A stretch of DNA of 18,231 nucleotides from Stomatobaculum longum (lineage in GTDB: Bacteria > Bacillota > Clostridia > Lachnospirales > Lachnospiraceae), in NCBI GenBank assembly GCA_905370385.1, contig CAJPKN010000022.1, forward strand, positions 1 through 18,231. Reading direction: 5' to 3'. Shown here piece after piece: positions 6,905 through 15,038 of the stretch; position 1 is the stretch's first letter, and the number at the start of each line of letters is the position of its first letter. Position numbers and translations under genes: made by a program. Under the pieces are notes generated by a model. It was not told the origin of the DNA and did not search any database. It saw only the letters and a list, made by a program, of their open reading frames with translations.

Positions 6905-9217
6905 TCACTTTCTTTCACCTTCTTTTAAATCCTTGTTTCGCCCGGCAGCGTGCAGCTCCACCGAGAGCGCTCCCTCGTTTGCCGTGCTGTGAACCTGTCC
7001 GGCATGGCGGTGAAGCCGCTCCATGGCCTCGGCGTGCGGATGTCCGTAGGAATTCCCCCGGCCGCAGGAAATCAGTGCGCAGTCTGGGGAAAGCAACGCG
7101 AGAAAGGTGTCACTGCTCGCCCCTCTTGAGCCGTGGTGCCCGACCTTCAGGAGGTCAATGTCCGTGAGCGCAGCGCGCTCGGCAGCCTGTTCGGGGGCGG
7201 CAAGCCACTCCAGCAGTTTCTCCTCGCTCGGCTGTCCCGCATCGCCCGTAAAGAGGCAGCGCTTGCCGTTTGCCGTAAAGAGGAGGATTAGGGACTGCTC
7301 GTTGACTTCCTCCGGCAGCGCTTCCCGCGACGGCCAGAGACAGTGAAAATTCCCGTAGACATCGCCCGCGCCCATAAAACAGAGTTCTGTCTCCGGATTC
7401 TCTCTGAGCGCAGCCATCAATTTCGCATAATGCGCATCGGTCTCCGCCGCCGGATTCAAAATGACGCGCTTCACCAGTATCCCCGAGCCCTTGCTTGCAA
7501 GGTAGCTTAGTCCGTTCGTGTGATCCAGATCCGCATGGGTCAGAAAGGCCGCGTCCACCGTGCCGAGCGCGCGGCTCATGAGGAAGGGCTCCAGAATTCG
7601 CTTCCCGCAGTCGGGCCGCGAGGTACTGCCGCCGTCTATCGTAATGCAGCGGCTGCCCTGCTCGATGACGATGGCGTCTCCCTGTCCGATGTCGAGTAGC
7701 CAGATGCGTGGTACCTGACTTCGAAGCGGCAAAAGACTCAGCGCCGCGGCAAACGCGGCACCGAATGTCAGCGCCCGTCGAAACTGTTTTTCGCTAACCT
7801 TCCCGCGCCTCGGAACCTTGTCGAGTAGGAGGCCGAAGCAGAGGCAGAGAAAGAGGCTGTAGAGAAGGAGCTGCCAAAGTCGCGGCCGCCCGATGAGCAG
7901 GCGGTGAAAGGGGAGGCACTCCGCAAGCGCACAGAGCGCGTTCTGAAGCGCGAGTCCGCATTCCAGAAAAAGGGCCGGCAGCGCGGCAAGCGGCGGAACA
8001 AGACTTGCCGCAGCGAGCGTCAACAGCCCGAGGAAAAGCATGAAGCCTGTCATCGGAATCAGCGCTAAATTGAGAAGTATGCCGTAGGGCGGAAGGGAAA
8101 AGAACCAGTAGGCTATGACGGGAAGGGTTACCAAAAAGACCGTGAGACTCTGAAGAAGGGCTGCGAGAAGCTTTCGTTTGGCGGCATAGCGCCGAACGAG
8201 CGCTTGTCCCGGACCGCCGATCGCAAAAACCGCGAGAAAGGAAAGTTGAAAGCCGCACTGAAAGAGTTGTAAGGGCGAGCGCAGCAATAAGAGGAAGAGA
8301 GCCAACGAGGCCGCGCTCCGCAGATCATAGCTCCTGCCGAGGCAGAGTGCCAGAAAGCCGAGCCCCAGCATGAGTCCGCTCCGAAGGACACCCGTGTCGG
8401 CCCCGGTAAGCAGGGCGTAAAACCCAAGGAAGAGAGCCGCCGACAGGGCACTTGCCCAAAGTCCCGCCCCCATGCGGCGCAGCAGGCGGTAGAGCGCAAG
8501 CCCCAGGAAGCCCGTATGGAGGCCGCTGATCGCAAGCAGGTGGGCGAGACCGTTTCTTCGGTAGCGAGCGTAAAAGTCCTCGCTTAAGCCCTGTTTGTCG
8601 CCGAGTAAGAGGGCGCCGAGATACGCGGACACCTCTGCGGGACAGTTCTGTTGCAAACGTTCCGCCGCCCTTATTCGAAGCACTCTCAGCCCTTCGCCGA
8701 GCGGATCCGCTCTGCCCTCCGCCCGATACGTTCGCACCTGCATGCGGTGGGTCACGCCGCGCGCCCGGCAGTACGAACGGTAATCGAACTCACCCGGGTT
8801 CGTGGGGGCTTTGATTTCCTGCAGGGTACCGCTCGCAACTATGGTTTGACCGACTGCAAGCGGCACGCCGCCCTCCTCGGCGATGCTCAGATAGAGCCCG
8901 CCGCTCCGCACGCGAACGCCCCCGCCGCGCGCTTCGATCGCATCGATACGCCCACGGTATTCGGCAAAAGCCCCCGTAAGCCGCTCAAGTTTTTGCTCCT
9001 CTCTTCCGGGCAGCACGGCGACATGCAGACAAAGCGCGCCGAGAAGCGCGCCCGTAAGCATGGTTAAGATTGCGCGCCGCTGTCCCGCCCGCCGCTTCCA
9101 AAGGAAGAAAAGCAGGGGACAGCAGAGCACAACGAGAAAGAATCCGCGGATACCGGCAAGCCGAAACAGCTCTCCAAGCACAAACCCGACCGCAAGTACT
9201 TCCAACGGACGTTTCAT
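6905..9217 (-). CDS. comEC: ComEC/Rec2 DNA-uptake channel protein
   Basis: 770 residues, family length. The membrane channel that carries transforming single-stranded DNA into the cytoplasm. Seen: hydrophobic N-terminal segments, then an OB-like soluble region (about 85-180). The ComEC core follows with GDKQGLSEDFYARYRRNGLA and the LAISGLHTGF motif (about 240), then many membrane helices. The C-terminus is a metallo-beta-lactamase-like domain: DIGQGDAIVIEQG, THADLDHTNG, LFTGDAG, KVGHHGSRGAS and SYGHPH. This domain is thought to degrade the non-transported strand. The start at 9217 has GGAG about 10 nt upstream. No other competence gene lies in the window. The stop is 5 bp from the clpB CIRCE with no terminator between, so read-through is likely. 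No clear own promoter was seen in the 108 nt before it. Confidence 0.95.
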   Translation of the reverse strand: MKRPLEVLAVGFVLGELFRLAGIRGFFLVVLCCPLLFFLWKRRAGQRRAILTMLTGALLGALCLHVAVLPGREEQKLERLTGAFAEYRGRIDAIEARGGGVRVRSGGLYLSIAEEGGVPLAVGQTIVASGTLQEIKAPTNPGEFDYRSYCRARGVTHRMQVRTYRAEGRADPLGEGLRVLRIRAAERLQQNCPAEVSAYLGALLLGDKQGLSEDFYARYRRNGLAHLLAISGLHTGFLGLALYRLLRRMGAGLWASALSAALFLGFYALLTGADTGVLRSGLMLGLGFLALCLGRSYDLRSAASLALFLLLLRSPLQLFQCGFQLSFLAVFAIGGPGQALVRRYAAKRKLLAALLQSLTVFLVTLPVIAYWFFSLPPYGILLNLALIPMTGFMLFLGLLTLAAASLVPPLAALPALFLECGLALQNALCALAECLPFHRLLIGRPRLWQLLLYSLFLCLCFGLLLDKVPRRGKVSEKQFRRALTFGAAFAAALSLLPLRSQVPRIWLLDIGQGDAIVIEQGSRCITIDGGSTSRPDCGKRILEPFLMSRALGTVDAAFLTHADLDHTNGLSYLASKGSGILVKRVILNPAAETDAHYAKLMAALRENPETELCFMGAGDVYGNFHCLWPSREALPEEVNEQSLILLFTANGKRCLFTGDAGQPSEEKLLEWLAAPEQAAERAALTDIDLLKVGHHGSRGASSDTFLALLSPDCALISCGRGNSYGHPHAEAMERLHRHAGQVHSTANEGALSVELHAAGRNKDLKEGERK

Positions 9218-9325
9218 ATTCGATTTTCTCCAAATAACACAGTTGTACCGATGACACAGATGTTACGACCGAAACTTGCGCTTCCCTTCGCTGCGCGAGG
9301 CTCTCTTTTGCAAGCAAAGCGCCTC

Positions 9326-10294
9326 TCAGTTCTCAGCGCTGCCGCTCTCTTCACTCTCCGAAGAGGAAGTGCTTGTCTTCCCGACATAATCCAAGTTCTG
9401 TTCAAACAGGGCATCGAGCGAAACGGTATCCCGGAAGAGCACGGTCTGCGACCCCTCGACCGAAATACGCACGCGCTGCACGGTTTTGAGGCCCGTGAGC
9501 GTGTCCACAAGGGCGTAGATACTCACATCGGGGCTCACCCCGCTCACCGGATTCAAAAACTCCTTGCTGAAATTCAGATAACAGATGTTTTCGTTCACCG
9601 AGACCGAGAGTATCTTGGTCTCCGGCGGAAGGACAGCGCGCCCGCCGTTTCTGGGCCCCGCAATCAGTTGTTCCACGGCGACCTGCTCGAGCAGGGTGTC
9701 CGCGCGATAGGTCACATTCCGCATCTCCTCCGAGAACTTCTTCCCGTCATCGCTCGCAAAGTAGAGCGTTAAATCCACCGTCTCATAGCTGTTCACATCC
9801 GAGACGCTGTTGATGAAGTCGTTTGCGCTGAAGGGGCCGAGCAGGCTCCCGTCCGCTCCCGCAAGCGGTTTTCCGCCGCTGTATATGCCGACATGATCCA
9901 CGCCCGGAATCTGCGCGAGGGTCTCGGTCAGGGCTGCCGAGCAAAGCGTCTTCCGATCTATCTTTAATTCGCGATAGCCGTCGTCGAAGTACAGGTAGAG
10001 CACTTGATCGTCAAAGCTGAAGGACTCGTAGCGCGTTCGGTCTCCGGTCGGCGTGATCAAATCTTCCTCGCTCGGCACATGCAAAAGCTGCTGCATGAGC
10101 TCTGCGACCAGTCGGTTCTTGTCCGTGGTCTGGGTCTCATAGATGAGCGGTGTCAGTTTGGTCGCGGTCTTATCGAGATAGTAGATCGCATAGCGCCCCG
10201 CCGAAGGATCCGCTGTCTTTGTCTCCGCGCGACAAGCACCGAAAAAGAGAACACAGAGGGCAAACAGGAGCATGCGACGCAGCTTATTTTGCAC
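9326..10294 (-). CDS. GerMN-domain lipoprotein
   Basis: 322 residues from a GTG at 10294 with a GGGGGAG site about 5 nt upstream. The first ATG (codon 8) lacks such a site and would shorten the signal peptide. Seen: a lipoprotein signal with basic start, hydrophobic core and Cys21 in FFGAC (the -3 Phe is atypical). Two GerMN-like repeats follow, about 40-165 and 170-295: YAIYYLDKTATKL...LTETLAQIPGVDHVGIYSGG and VDLTLYFASDDGKKF...IYALVDTLTGLKTVQRVRISVEG. A Ser/Glu-rich tail ends the protein. GerMN domains occur in spore germination GerM and in LpqB, the partner of the MtrB kinase. The gene overlaps the kinase stop by 11 bp, so an extracellular accessory role to that kinase is the best guess (inference). 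Confidence 0.88.
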   Translation of the reverse strand: MQNKLRRMLLFALCVLFFGACRAETKTADPSAGRYAIYYLDKTATKLTPLIYETQTTDKNRLVAELMQQLLHVPSEEDLITPTGDRTRYESFSFDDQVLYLYFDDGYRELKIDRKTLCSAALTETLAQIPGVDHVGIYSGGKPLAGADGSLLGPFSANDFINSVSDVNSYETVDLTLYFASDDGKKFSEEMRNVTYRADTLLEQVAVEQLIAGPRNGGRAVLPPETKILSVSVNENICYLNFSKEFLNPVSGVSPDVSIYALVDTLTGLKTVQRVRISVEGSQTVLFRDTVSLDALFEQNLDYVGKTSTSSSESEESGSAEN

Positions 10295-11843
10295 GTTTCT
10301 CTCCCCCTTTCTTCTCCTTCCGGTTTTTCTCTTCTTTCCGGTTCTTTTCTTTCTGAGAGGCCGCCTGCGCCGGCGTACTGCTCTCGATATACTTGAGCGG
10401 AATGCGCACCTGGAAGGTAGTCCCCTTCCCCTCTTCGCTGCTCAGGCGTATCATGCCCTGGTGCAACAGTATAATTTCCTTGGTGATGGCAAGACCGAGG
10501 CCCGTGCCGCCGGTCTCGCGGGAGCGCGCCTTGTCCACACGGTGAAAGCGCTCAAAGACCAGTTCCTGCTGATCCTCCGGGATGCCGATGCCGTTGTCCT
10601 CAACGCGAATGTAGCAGAACTGGTGGTCCGCATCCAGCGAGACTTGCACATAGCCGTCCTTCTGCTTGCCGTTGTACTTAATGCCGTTTTCGACTAGGTT
10701 CATAATGGCGAGCGAGAACTTCACCTCATCCACATCCGCCGAGACTTCCCGCACCGTGTGCAGGGTGAGCTCTATCTGATTCACCTTGGCGAGCGGGCGG
10801 AGGCGCTTCAAAATCTGCTCGAGCATCTCGTGCATATTGGTCTCTTTCCGGCTCAGGACCGTCGCGGCGCGATCCATACGGACCAGACTGAGAAGATCGT
10901 CAATGATCTTTGCCTCTCGGTCAATCTCCTTCGAGATGTCGCTCATAAACTCTTTATAGAGTTCCAGCGGTGCATCTCCCATGCCGATCAGCGAATCCGC
11001 GAGCACACGCATCGAAGTAATCGGCGTCTTCAGCTCGTGCGAGACATTCGAGACAAATTCTTCGCGCGACTCATTCAAGGTGCGAAGCTTTCTCAGCGTT
11101 GTATTCACATCCTCGCTGATCTGCGAGGTCACAAGATAGCTGTGCTGCTCGACCGTCTGGTTTAGGTCTCCGGCAGACACCTTGCGAAGCGCCGTGCGGA
11201 GTTCCGCAAACGGACGCATGATCATCGAGGTGAGCAGGACACTGAGTAGCGCGAGCAGGACCGCCACAACGACCATGAAAATGCGGAGGGTCTCTTTTGC
11301 GCTCTGCAATTCCGAGCGCTGCGGCTCCGTCGAAGACATAAAGAGCAATACGCCTTCTACCTGTCTGTCGTCCGCCTTGGCATCGAGGTTATTGTAAATC
11401 GGCGTGGTCTGTATCATATAGTACTTGTCCGCATTGTAGCTTGTGCCGTTTTCGCCGCGAAAACCGCGCACCACCTCGGGCGCCACATGGTAACGCCCCT
11501 CCGTGAGGTGAAAACTGTCCGCAATGATGCGGTAGTTCTGGTCGACCACGATAACACGGCCGCGGAGATTTTGGGCAATGGCCTCGATTTCCGTATTGAG
11601 ATTGCTGTCTTTCTTGTCTCGACTCCTCAAATACCCCGTACGCGTCAACTTGGTCGCAAGTATGCCGCTCCTCTCCTGCATCTCTGCCTTGTGGGCATCC
11701 AGTATGCTCTGCCGAAAGCTGTTCGTTGCCACGAGGTTTGCAAACAAGAGCGGCAAAATCCCAAAGAGCAGAAAGAGGACAGCGAGCATGTTTTTGAGCC
11801 GCAGCGGCGGCAATTTTTTCATAAACGGCGGACGGGGCGGCAT
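10284..11843 (-). CDS. Membrane sensor histidine kinase (WalK/VicK-like)
   Basis: 519 residues. Seen: TM1 (about 19-39), an extracytoplasmic sensor domain of ~150 residues (includes GRVIVVDQNYRIIADS, PAS/Cache-like), TM2 (about 188-209), and HAMP (about 210-262). HisKA carries FVSNVSHELKTPITS with phospho-acceptor His269. HATPase_c has N-box NLVENGIKYN (382-391), DNGIGIP (416-422), VFERFHRVD and GGTGLGLA (445-452). The C-terminus is a Lys/Glu-rich tail of ~25 residues. The start at 11843 is chosen for AGGAG 8 nt upstream; a longer frame starts at 11897 with a weaker site. The H-box resembles WalK, but no response regulator is adjacent, so the cognate partner is unknown. It is first in an operon with the GerMN lipoprotein and perhaps comEC. 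Confidence 0.93.
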   Translation of the reverse strand: MPPRPPFMKKLPPLRLKNMLAVLFLLFGILPLLFANLVATNSFRQSILDAHKAEMQERSGILATKLTRTGYLRSRDKKDSNLNTEIEAIAQNLRGRVIVVDQNYRIIADSFHLTEGRYHVAPEVVRGFRGENGTSYNADKYYMIQTTPIYNNLDAKADDRQVEGVLLFMSSTEPQRSELQSAKETLRIFMVVVAVLLALLSVLLTSMIMRPFAELRTALRKVSAGDLNQTVEQHSYLVTSQISEDVNTTLRKLRTLNESREEFVSNVSHELKTPITSMRVLADSLIGMGDAPLELYKEFMSDISKEIDREAKIIDDLLSLVRMDRAATVLSRKETNMHEMLEQILKRLRPLAKVNQIELTLHTVREVSADVDEVKFSLAIMNLVENGIKYNGKQKDGYVQVSLDADHQFCYIRVEDNGIGIPEDQQELVFERFHRVDKARSRETGGTGLGLAITKEIILLHQGMIRLSSEEGKGTTFQVRIPLKYIESSTPAQAASQKEKNRKEEKNRKEKKGGEKRAK

Positions 11844-11939
11844 CTCGGCTTCTCCTTTCTCCGGCGCTCTGCGCAGCGGAGGACATATTTCTTTCATTGT
11901 ACACAGCTTCCGGAAAAAAGGAAAGCTGCACAGGGAGCG

Positions 11940-11968
11940 GCGACAAAAAGCGCTTTTTGTAGTATACT
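11940..11968 (+). promoter_or_regulatory. Predicted promoter of plus-strand membrane protein gene
   Basis: GCGACA (11940-11945), 17 nt, TATACT (11963-11968), with a start expected near 11975, about 39 nt before the ATG at 12014. The -10 lies in the palindrome AGTATACT (11961-11968), so the minus strand reads TATACT too, with ACGACA 18 nt upstream of it. One site may therefore serve this gene and the divergent kinase. A second possible kinase -10, TACAAT at about 11901-11896, has a poor -35. Confidence 0.5.
11943..11960. repeat. Perfect 18-bp palindrome in the divergent promoter
   Basis: ACAAAAAGCGCTTTTTGT is an exact palindrome of two 9-bp halves with no spacer. It fills the -35/-10 spacer of the plus-strand promoter and lies just downstream of the possible minus-strand start. 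It may be an operator for a dimeric regulator controlling both genes. No T tract follows as a terminator would need. The function is inferred from position only. Confidence 0.5.
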
Positions 11969-12013
11969 TTTGAAAAACAACGGCTGTCGTATGCCGTGCG
12001 AAAGGATGAAGCC

Positions 12014-13057
12014 ATGCCTTTAAACGAACCCAAGACCGGCGATTCCGTTCGGGAAACGCCGCGCATTTATGTGCGCCAGGAAGACCGCTATGAGGATTTA
12101 CAGTCTTCCGCCTCCGCTTTTATGATTGTCTGTGTTGTGATGTCCCTGCTTTCGCTCTTCAGTTTCGGAAGCAGCCTGCACCTGCCGTTCTCGATTCCCG
12201 CGACACCCATGATGCGTTTCTTTTTCATCTTCTTTGCGATCGGCTCCTTTGTCATCTACATTAAGACCCGCCGCGAGGCCGCAAAGACCTACGCTCGCAT
12301 CGAAGAAGAGCAGCGCATCACCGAAGAGCTGGAAGCCTGGTTTCTCTCTTCTTATACGCCGGGACAGATCGATCTTCAGATTTTCGGCGCAAACCGCCGC
12401 CCGCTGCGCCCCGAAGCCCTGGCCCTAAAGCGCTTTGACTTTATCCAGGACTGCTTCCTGAAGCGCTATGAGGGCATGGACGAAGGCTATATCGAAGCGC
12501 TCTCCGAGGAGCTCTACAAGAAATTATTCGAGAGCGACATGAACCCCGTCAACACAGCGACGCCTGAGGATGCAACGGACAACGCAGAGACCCTGCCCGA
12601 TGCTTCCGCCCACGCCGCTTGTGCGACGGCAGCGGCCCCCGCGGAGTCGGGGGACGCTGCCGGATTTTCGGAAAGCAACAACGCGGAAGCCGAGACAAGT
12701 GCGGTCTCGGAACCCGATTCCGCCGACAAAGAGGAAATCGGCGAAACGCCCGAAGCAGAGCTTCGCGCCGCGGAAGAGGCCGAAGCAAACGCCACTCAGA
12801 ATGCCGAAAGCGACGTAAAGCCGGAAGGTGAAGCAGAAGGCAACGAAGCGGTCAGCGTAATGTCCGAGCGCGCGGCAGATACGACACCCACGCTCGAGGC
12901 GGAGGCGGGTCGCGAAACCGTAGCGGAGGCAAACGCAGGCACTGCCGCCGAGGCAAGTTCCGAGGGGAACGCGGAAGCCGATAGCGGAAGCGAGACCGTG
13001 TCCGCTGCCGAAAGCGAAACGAAAGCAGACGCGCCGGAAACGCCCGCGAACGCGTGA
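12014..13057 (+). CDS. Two-TM membrane protein with acidic low-complexity tail, function unknown
   Basis: 347 residues. I do not recognise a named family, though the layout resembles unnamed Lachnospiraceae proteins. Seen: a polar N-terminus, TM1 (about 35-57), a short loop, TM2 (about 66-84), then a basic then acidic helical domain (about 85-175) that includes IKTRREAAKTYARIEEEQRI and EAWFLSSYTPGQIDLQIFG, with a C-terminal SEELYKKLFESD. From about residue 176 to the end the sequence is an Ala/Glu/Ser/Thr-rich acidic tail, probably disordered. The ATG at 12014 is chosen for AAAGGA 7 nt upstream; an in-frame GTG at 11996 has no such site. It is the only plus-strand gene here, divergent from the kinase and closed by a strong terminator. 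Confidence 0.82.
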   Translation: MPLNEPKTGDSVRETPRIYVRQEDRYEDLQSSASAFMIVCVVMSLLSLFSFGSSLHLPFSIPATPMMRFFFIFFAIGSFVIYIKTRREAAKTYARIEEEQRITEELEAWFLSSYTPGQIDLQIFGANRRPLRPEALALKRFDFIQDCFLKRYEGMDEGYIEALSEELYKKLFESDMNPVNTATPEDATDNAETLPDASAHAACATAAAPAESGDAAGFSESNNAEAETSAVSEPDSADKEEIGETPEAELRAAEEAEANATQNAESDVKPEGEAEGNEAVSVMSERAADTTPTLEAEAGRETVAEANAGTAAEASSEGNAEADSGSETVSAAESETKADAPETPANA

Positions 13058-13090
13058 GGCCTTTCAAAACACAGGATACGAAACGCACAA

Positions 13091-13130
13091 ACAAAAAAGT
13101 GTCAGGTCGAAGGACCTGACACTTTTTTGT
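13091..13130. terminator. Bidirectional terminator between convergent genes
   Basis: A perfect 18-bp stem with a 4-nt GAAG loop (13109-13112). The inner GTGTCAGGTC/GACCTGACAC is flanked by A6 and T6. It lies 33 nt after the plus-strand gene and abuts the stop of the minus-strand permease gene (TAA at 13132-13130), so it ends both transcripts. Confidence 0.93.
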
Positions 13131-14317
13131 TATTCACTTCGCAGCGCATCGATCGGATTCAGAGATGCCGCGCGTTTTGCAGGCATGTAACCGAAAATGA
13201 GACCGATTGCCACCGAAACCGTAAACGAGATGAACACAGCGTTCGGGGTTGCCGCAACGCTGTAGCCCACAAACATCGTGACGATGTTCAGGATACCGCT
13301 GCCGATGCCGATGCCGATTAAGCCGCCGAGCACCGAGGTCGTAATCGCCTCGAGCACGAACTGCTGCAGGATAACACCCGGGCGCGCGCCGAGTGCCTTA
13401 CGAATACCGATTTCCCGCGTTCGCTCCGTGACCGAGACCAGCATGATGTTCATGACGCCGACACCCGCGACAAAGAGCGAGATACCCGCAATGCCGCCGA
13501 TCAGAACCGACATCTGCGCCATCATCCGGTTGATCTGGTCGAGCATTTCGGCCATGGCCATCAAATTGTAATTTTTCTTATTGCGGAATACCGAGTAGAG
13601 ATATTCCTGCAGACTCTTCTTCGCACTCAGCACGGCTGCCTTGTCCGTGCTCTTGGAGGCAAAGAGATAGGCGGAAGGCTGTGCCGTGTGCGCCATCTTG
13701 AGCGCCGTGGAATACGGGAGCAGGAGGACATCATCCGTTCCGCTCTCTTCCATCTTGCCCTTGCTCTTCTGCTCTAAAACACCGACCACCGTCAAGTTCA
13801 CACCGGCGAAACTTACCTTCTCGCCGAGTGCCGCACCGCCCGAACCAAAGAGTCTCTGCGCCGTATAAGCGCCGAGCACGCAGACCTCCTGCTTCGAGGC
13901 GACATCCGCATAGCTTAAAAAGCGGCCCTTTGCAATCTTCTTGTCGACCAGATCCGCATAACTCTCACTCACACCGGTAAGGCCTGTGTTCTCCAGTTTC
14001 TTGCTGCCGACCTTTAAGGTTCCGCCGCCCGGCGTGACCGTGGGGCTCATGCCCGCAAACAAGTCCTTGTGCTCATCGAGATAAGCATACATCTCGTCCA
14101 TCGTGACCGAACGGCTCGGCTGATTGATGACCGACACGTTGATATTGTTCGCGCCGAGATCCCCCCACTGGGAAATCTGGCTGTTCAGGTAACCGTTCAT
14201 CAGACTGACCAGAATGATGACGGAAGAGACACCGATGATGATGCCGAACATCGTGAGGGCCGAGCGCACTTTGTTGCTCCAAATGCTCTTTAAGGCGAGC
14301 TTAAATGATTGCAGCAT
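13130..14317 (-). CDS. MacB/FtsX-type ABC transporter permease
   Basis: 395 residues. Seen: the MacB N-terminus SFKLALKSIWSNKVRSALTMFGIIIGVSSVI with TM1 (about 19-41), and a large extracytoplasmic domain (about 45-265) containing ANNINVSV, GLTGVSESYADL and GRFLSYADV. Three C-terminal helices follow, with the FtsX cytoplasmic motif VTERTREIGIRKALGA after TM2 and GYMPAKRAASLNPIDALR at the end. The family couples ATP hydrolysis to mechanical movement of the outer domain (mechanotransmission) rather than classic membrane transport. The start at 14317 is the first ATG and matches the family. GGAAGG lies 9 nt upstream and a closer GGAGG only 3 nt. A TTG at 14338 is an alternative. It overlaps the ATPase gene by 17 bp. 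Confidence 0.93.
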   Translation of the reverse strand: MLQSFKLALKSIWSNKVRSALTMFGIIIGVSSVIILVSLMNGYLNSQISQWGDLGANNINVSVINQPSRSVTMDEMYAYLDEHKDLFAGMSPTVTPGGGTLKVGSKKLENTGLTGVSESYADLVDKKIAKGRFLSYADVASKQEVCVLGAYTAQRLFGSGGAALGEKVSFAGVNLTVVGVLEQKSKGKMEESGTDDVLLLPYSTALKMAHTAQPSAYLFASKSTDKAAVLSAKKSLQEYLYSVFRNKKNYNLMAMAEMLDQINRMMAQMSVLIGGIAGISLFVAGVGVMNIMLVSVTERTREIGIRKALGARPGVILQQFVLEAITTSVLGGLIGIGIGSGILNIVTMFVGYSVAATPNAVFISFTVSVAIGLIFGYMPAKRAASLNPIDALRSE

Positions 14318-15038
14318 AGTCCTCCGCCTTCCCGTCAAAGTTGATTTGTCCGTCCTGTATCCGCACGACCCGCTTTGCCTTCACCGCAATCGAATTGTCG
14401 TGCGTAATCATGACAATCGTGTTGCCCTCCTTGTGGAGTTCCTGAAAAAAGTCCAGAATCTGGCGGCTGGTCTTCGAGTCCAATGCGCCGGTCGGCTCAT
14501 CGGCAAGCAAAAGGGAGGGATTGCCGGCGAGCGCACGCGCAATCGAGACACGCTGCTGCTGACCGCCCGAGAGCTGATTCGGCATGTTCTTCGCCTTATC
14601 CTTTAAGCCGACGCGCTCCAATTGTCTAAGGGCGCGCTCCTTTCTCTCCTCGCCCGAAACATGGGCATAGAGCAGCGGGAGCTCCACATTTTCCAAAATA
14701 TTGAGTTTCGGCAATAGGTTGTACTGCTGGAAGATAAAGCCTATCATGCGGTTTCGGATGTCCGCGAGTTCGTTCTGCGTCATATCGCCGACATCTTCGC
14801 CGCCGAGCAGATAAGTTCCGGAAGTCGGCACATCCAGCGCACCGATGATGTTCATCAGCGTGGACTTACCGGAACCGGACTTACCGACAATCGCAACAAA
14901 CTCGCCCATCCGTATCGTCAAGTTCAAGTGATCGTTCGCGTGGATAATCTCATCGCCCATCACATAGGTCTTGCAGAGATCCTTGATCTCAATCAATACC
15001 TCGCCCTGCGGAATTTGGACGGTCTTAATTCTGCCCAT
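14301..15038 (-). CDS. MacB/LolD-type ABC transporter ATP-binding protein
   Basis: 245 residues. The energising subunit of the adjacent permease. Seen: A-loop Tyr in CKTYVMGDEIIHAN, Walker A GKSGSGKST (52-60), Q-loop FIFQQYNLL (Q104), signature LSGGQQQR (156-163), Walker B LLLADEP with catalytic Glu (about 181), D-loop GALDSKT, and the H-switch in MITHDNS (His213). All catalytic parts are intact. The sequence near NIIGALDVPTSG is typical of the MacB/LolD/FtsE group. The start could be 15038 or 15044; both ATGs lie inside the end of the fusion-protein gene, giving a 14 or 20 bp overlap. GGTG precedes each at short range. The upstream GTG at 15080 is unlikely. Confidence 0.94.
   Translation of the reverse strand: MGRIKTVQIPQGEVLIEIKDLCKTYVMGDEIIHANDHLNLTIRMGEFVAIVGKSGSGKSTLMNIIGALDVPTSGTYLLGGEDVGDMTQNELADIRNRMIGFIFQQYNLLPKLNILENVELPLLYAHVSGEERKERALRQLERVGLKDKAKNMPNQLSGGQQQRVSIARALAGNPSLLLADEPTGALDSKTSRQILDFFQELHKEGNTIVMITHDNSIAVKAKRVVRIQDGQINFDGKAEDYAAII

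Noticed and set aside
9297..9325. Hairpin between the GerMN gene and comEC as a terminator
   Set aside because: The GAGGC/GCCTC stem is short and has no T tract downstream on the minus strand, so read-through to comEC is more likely.
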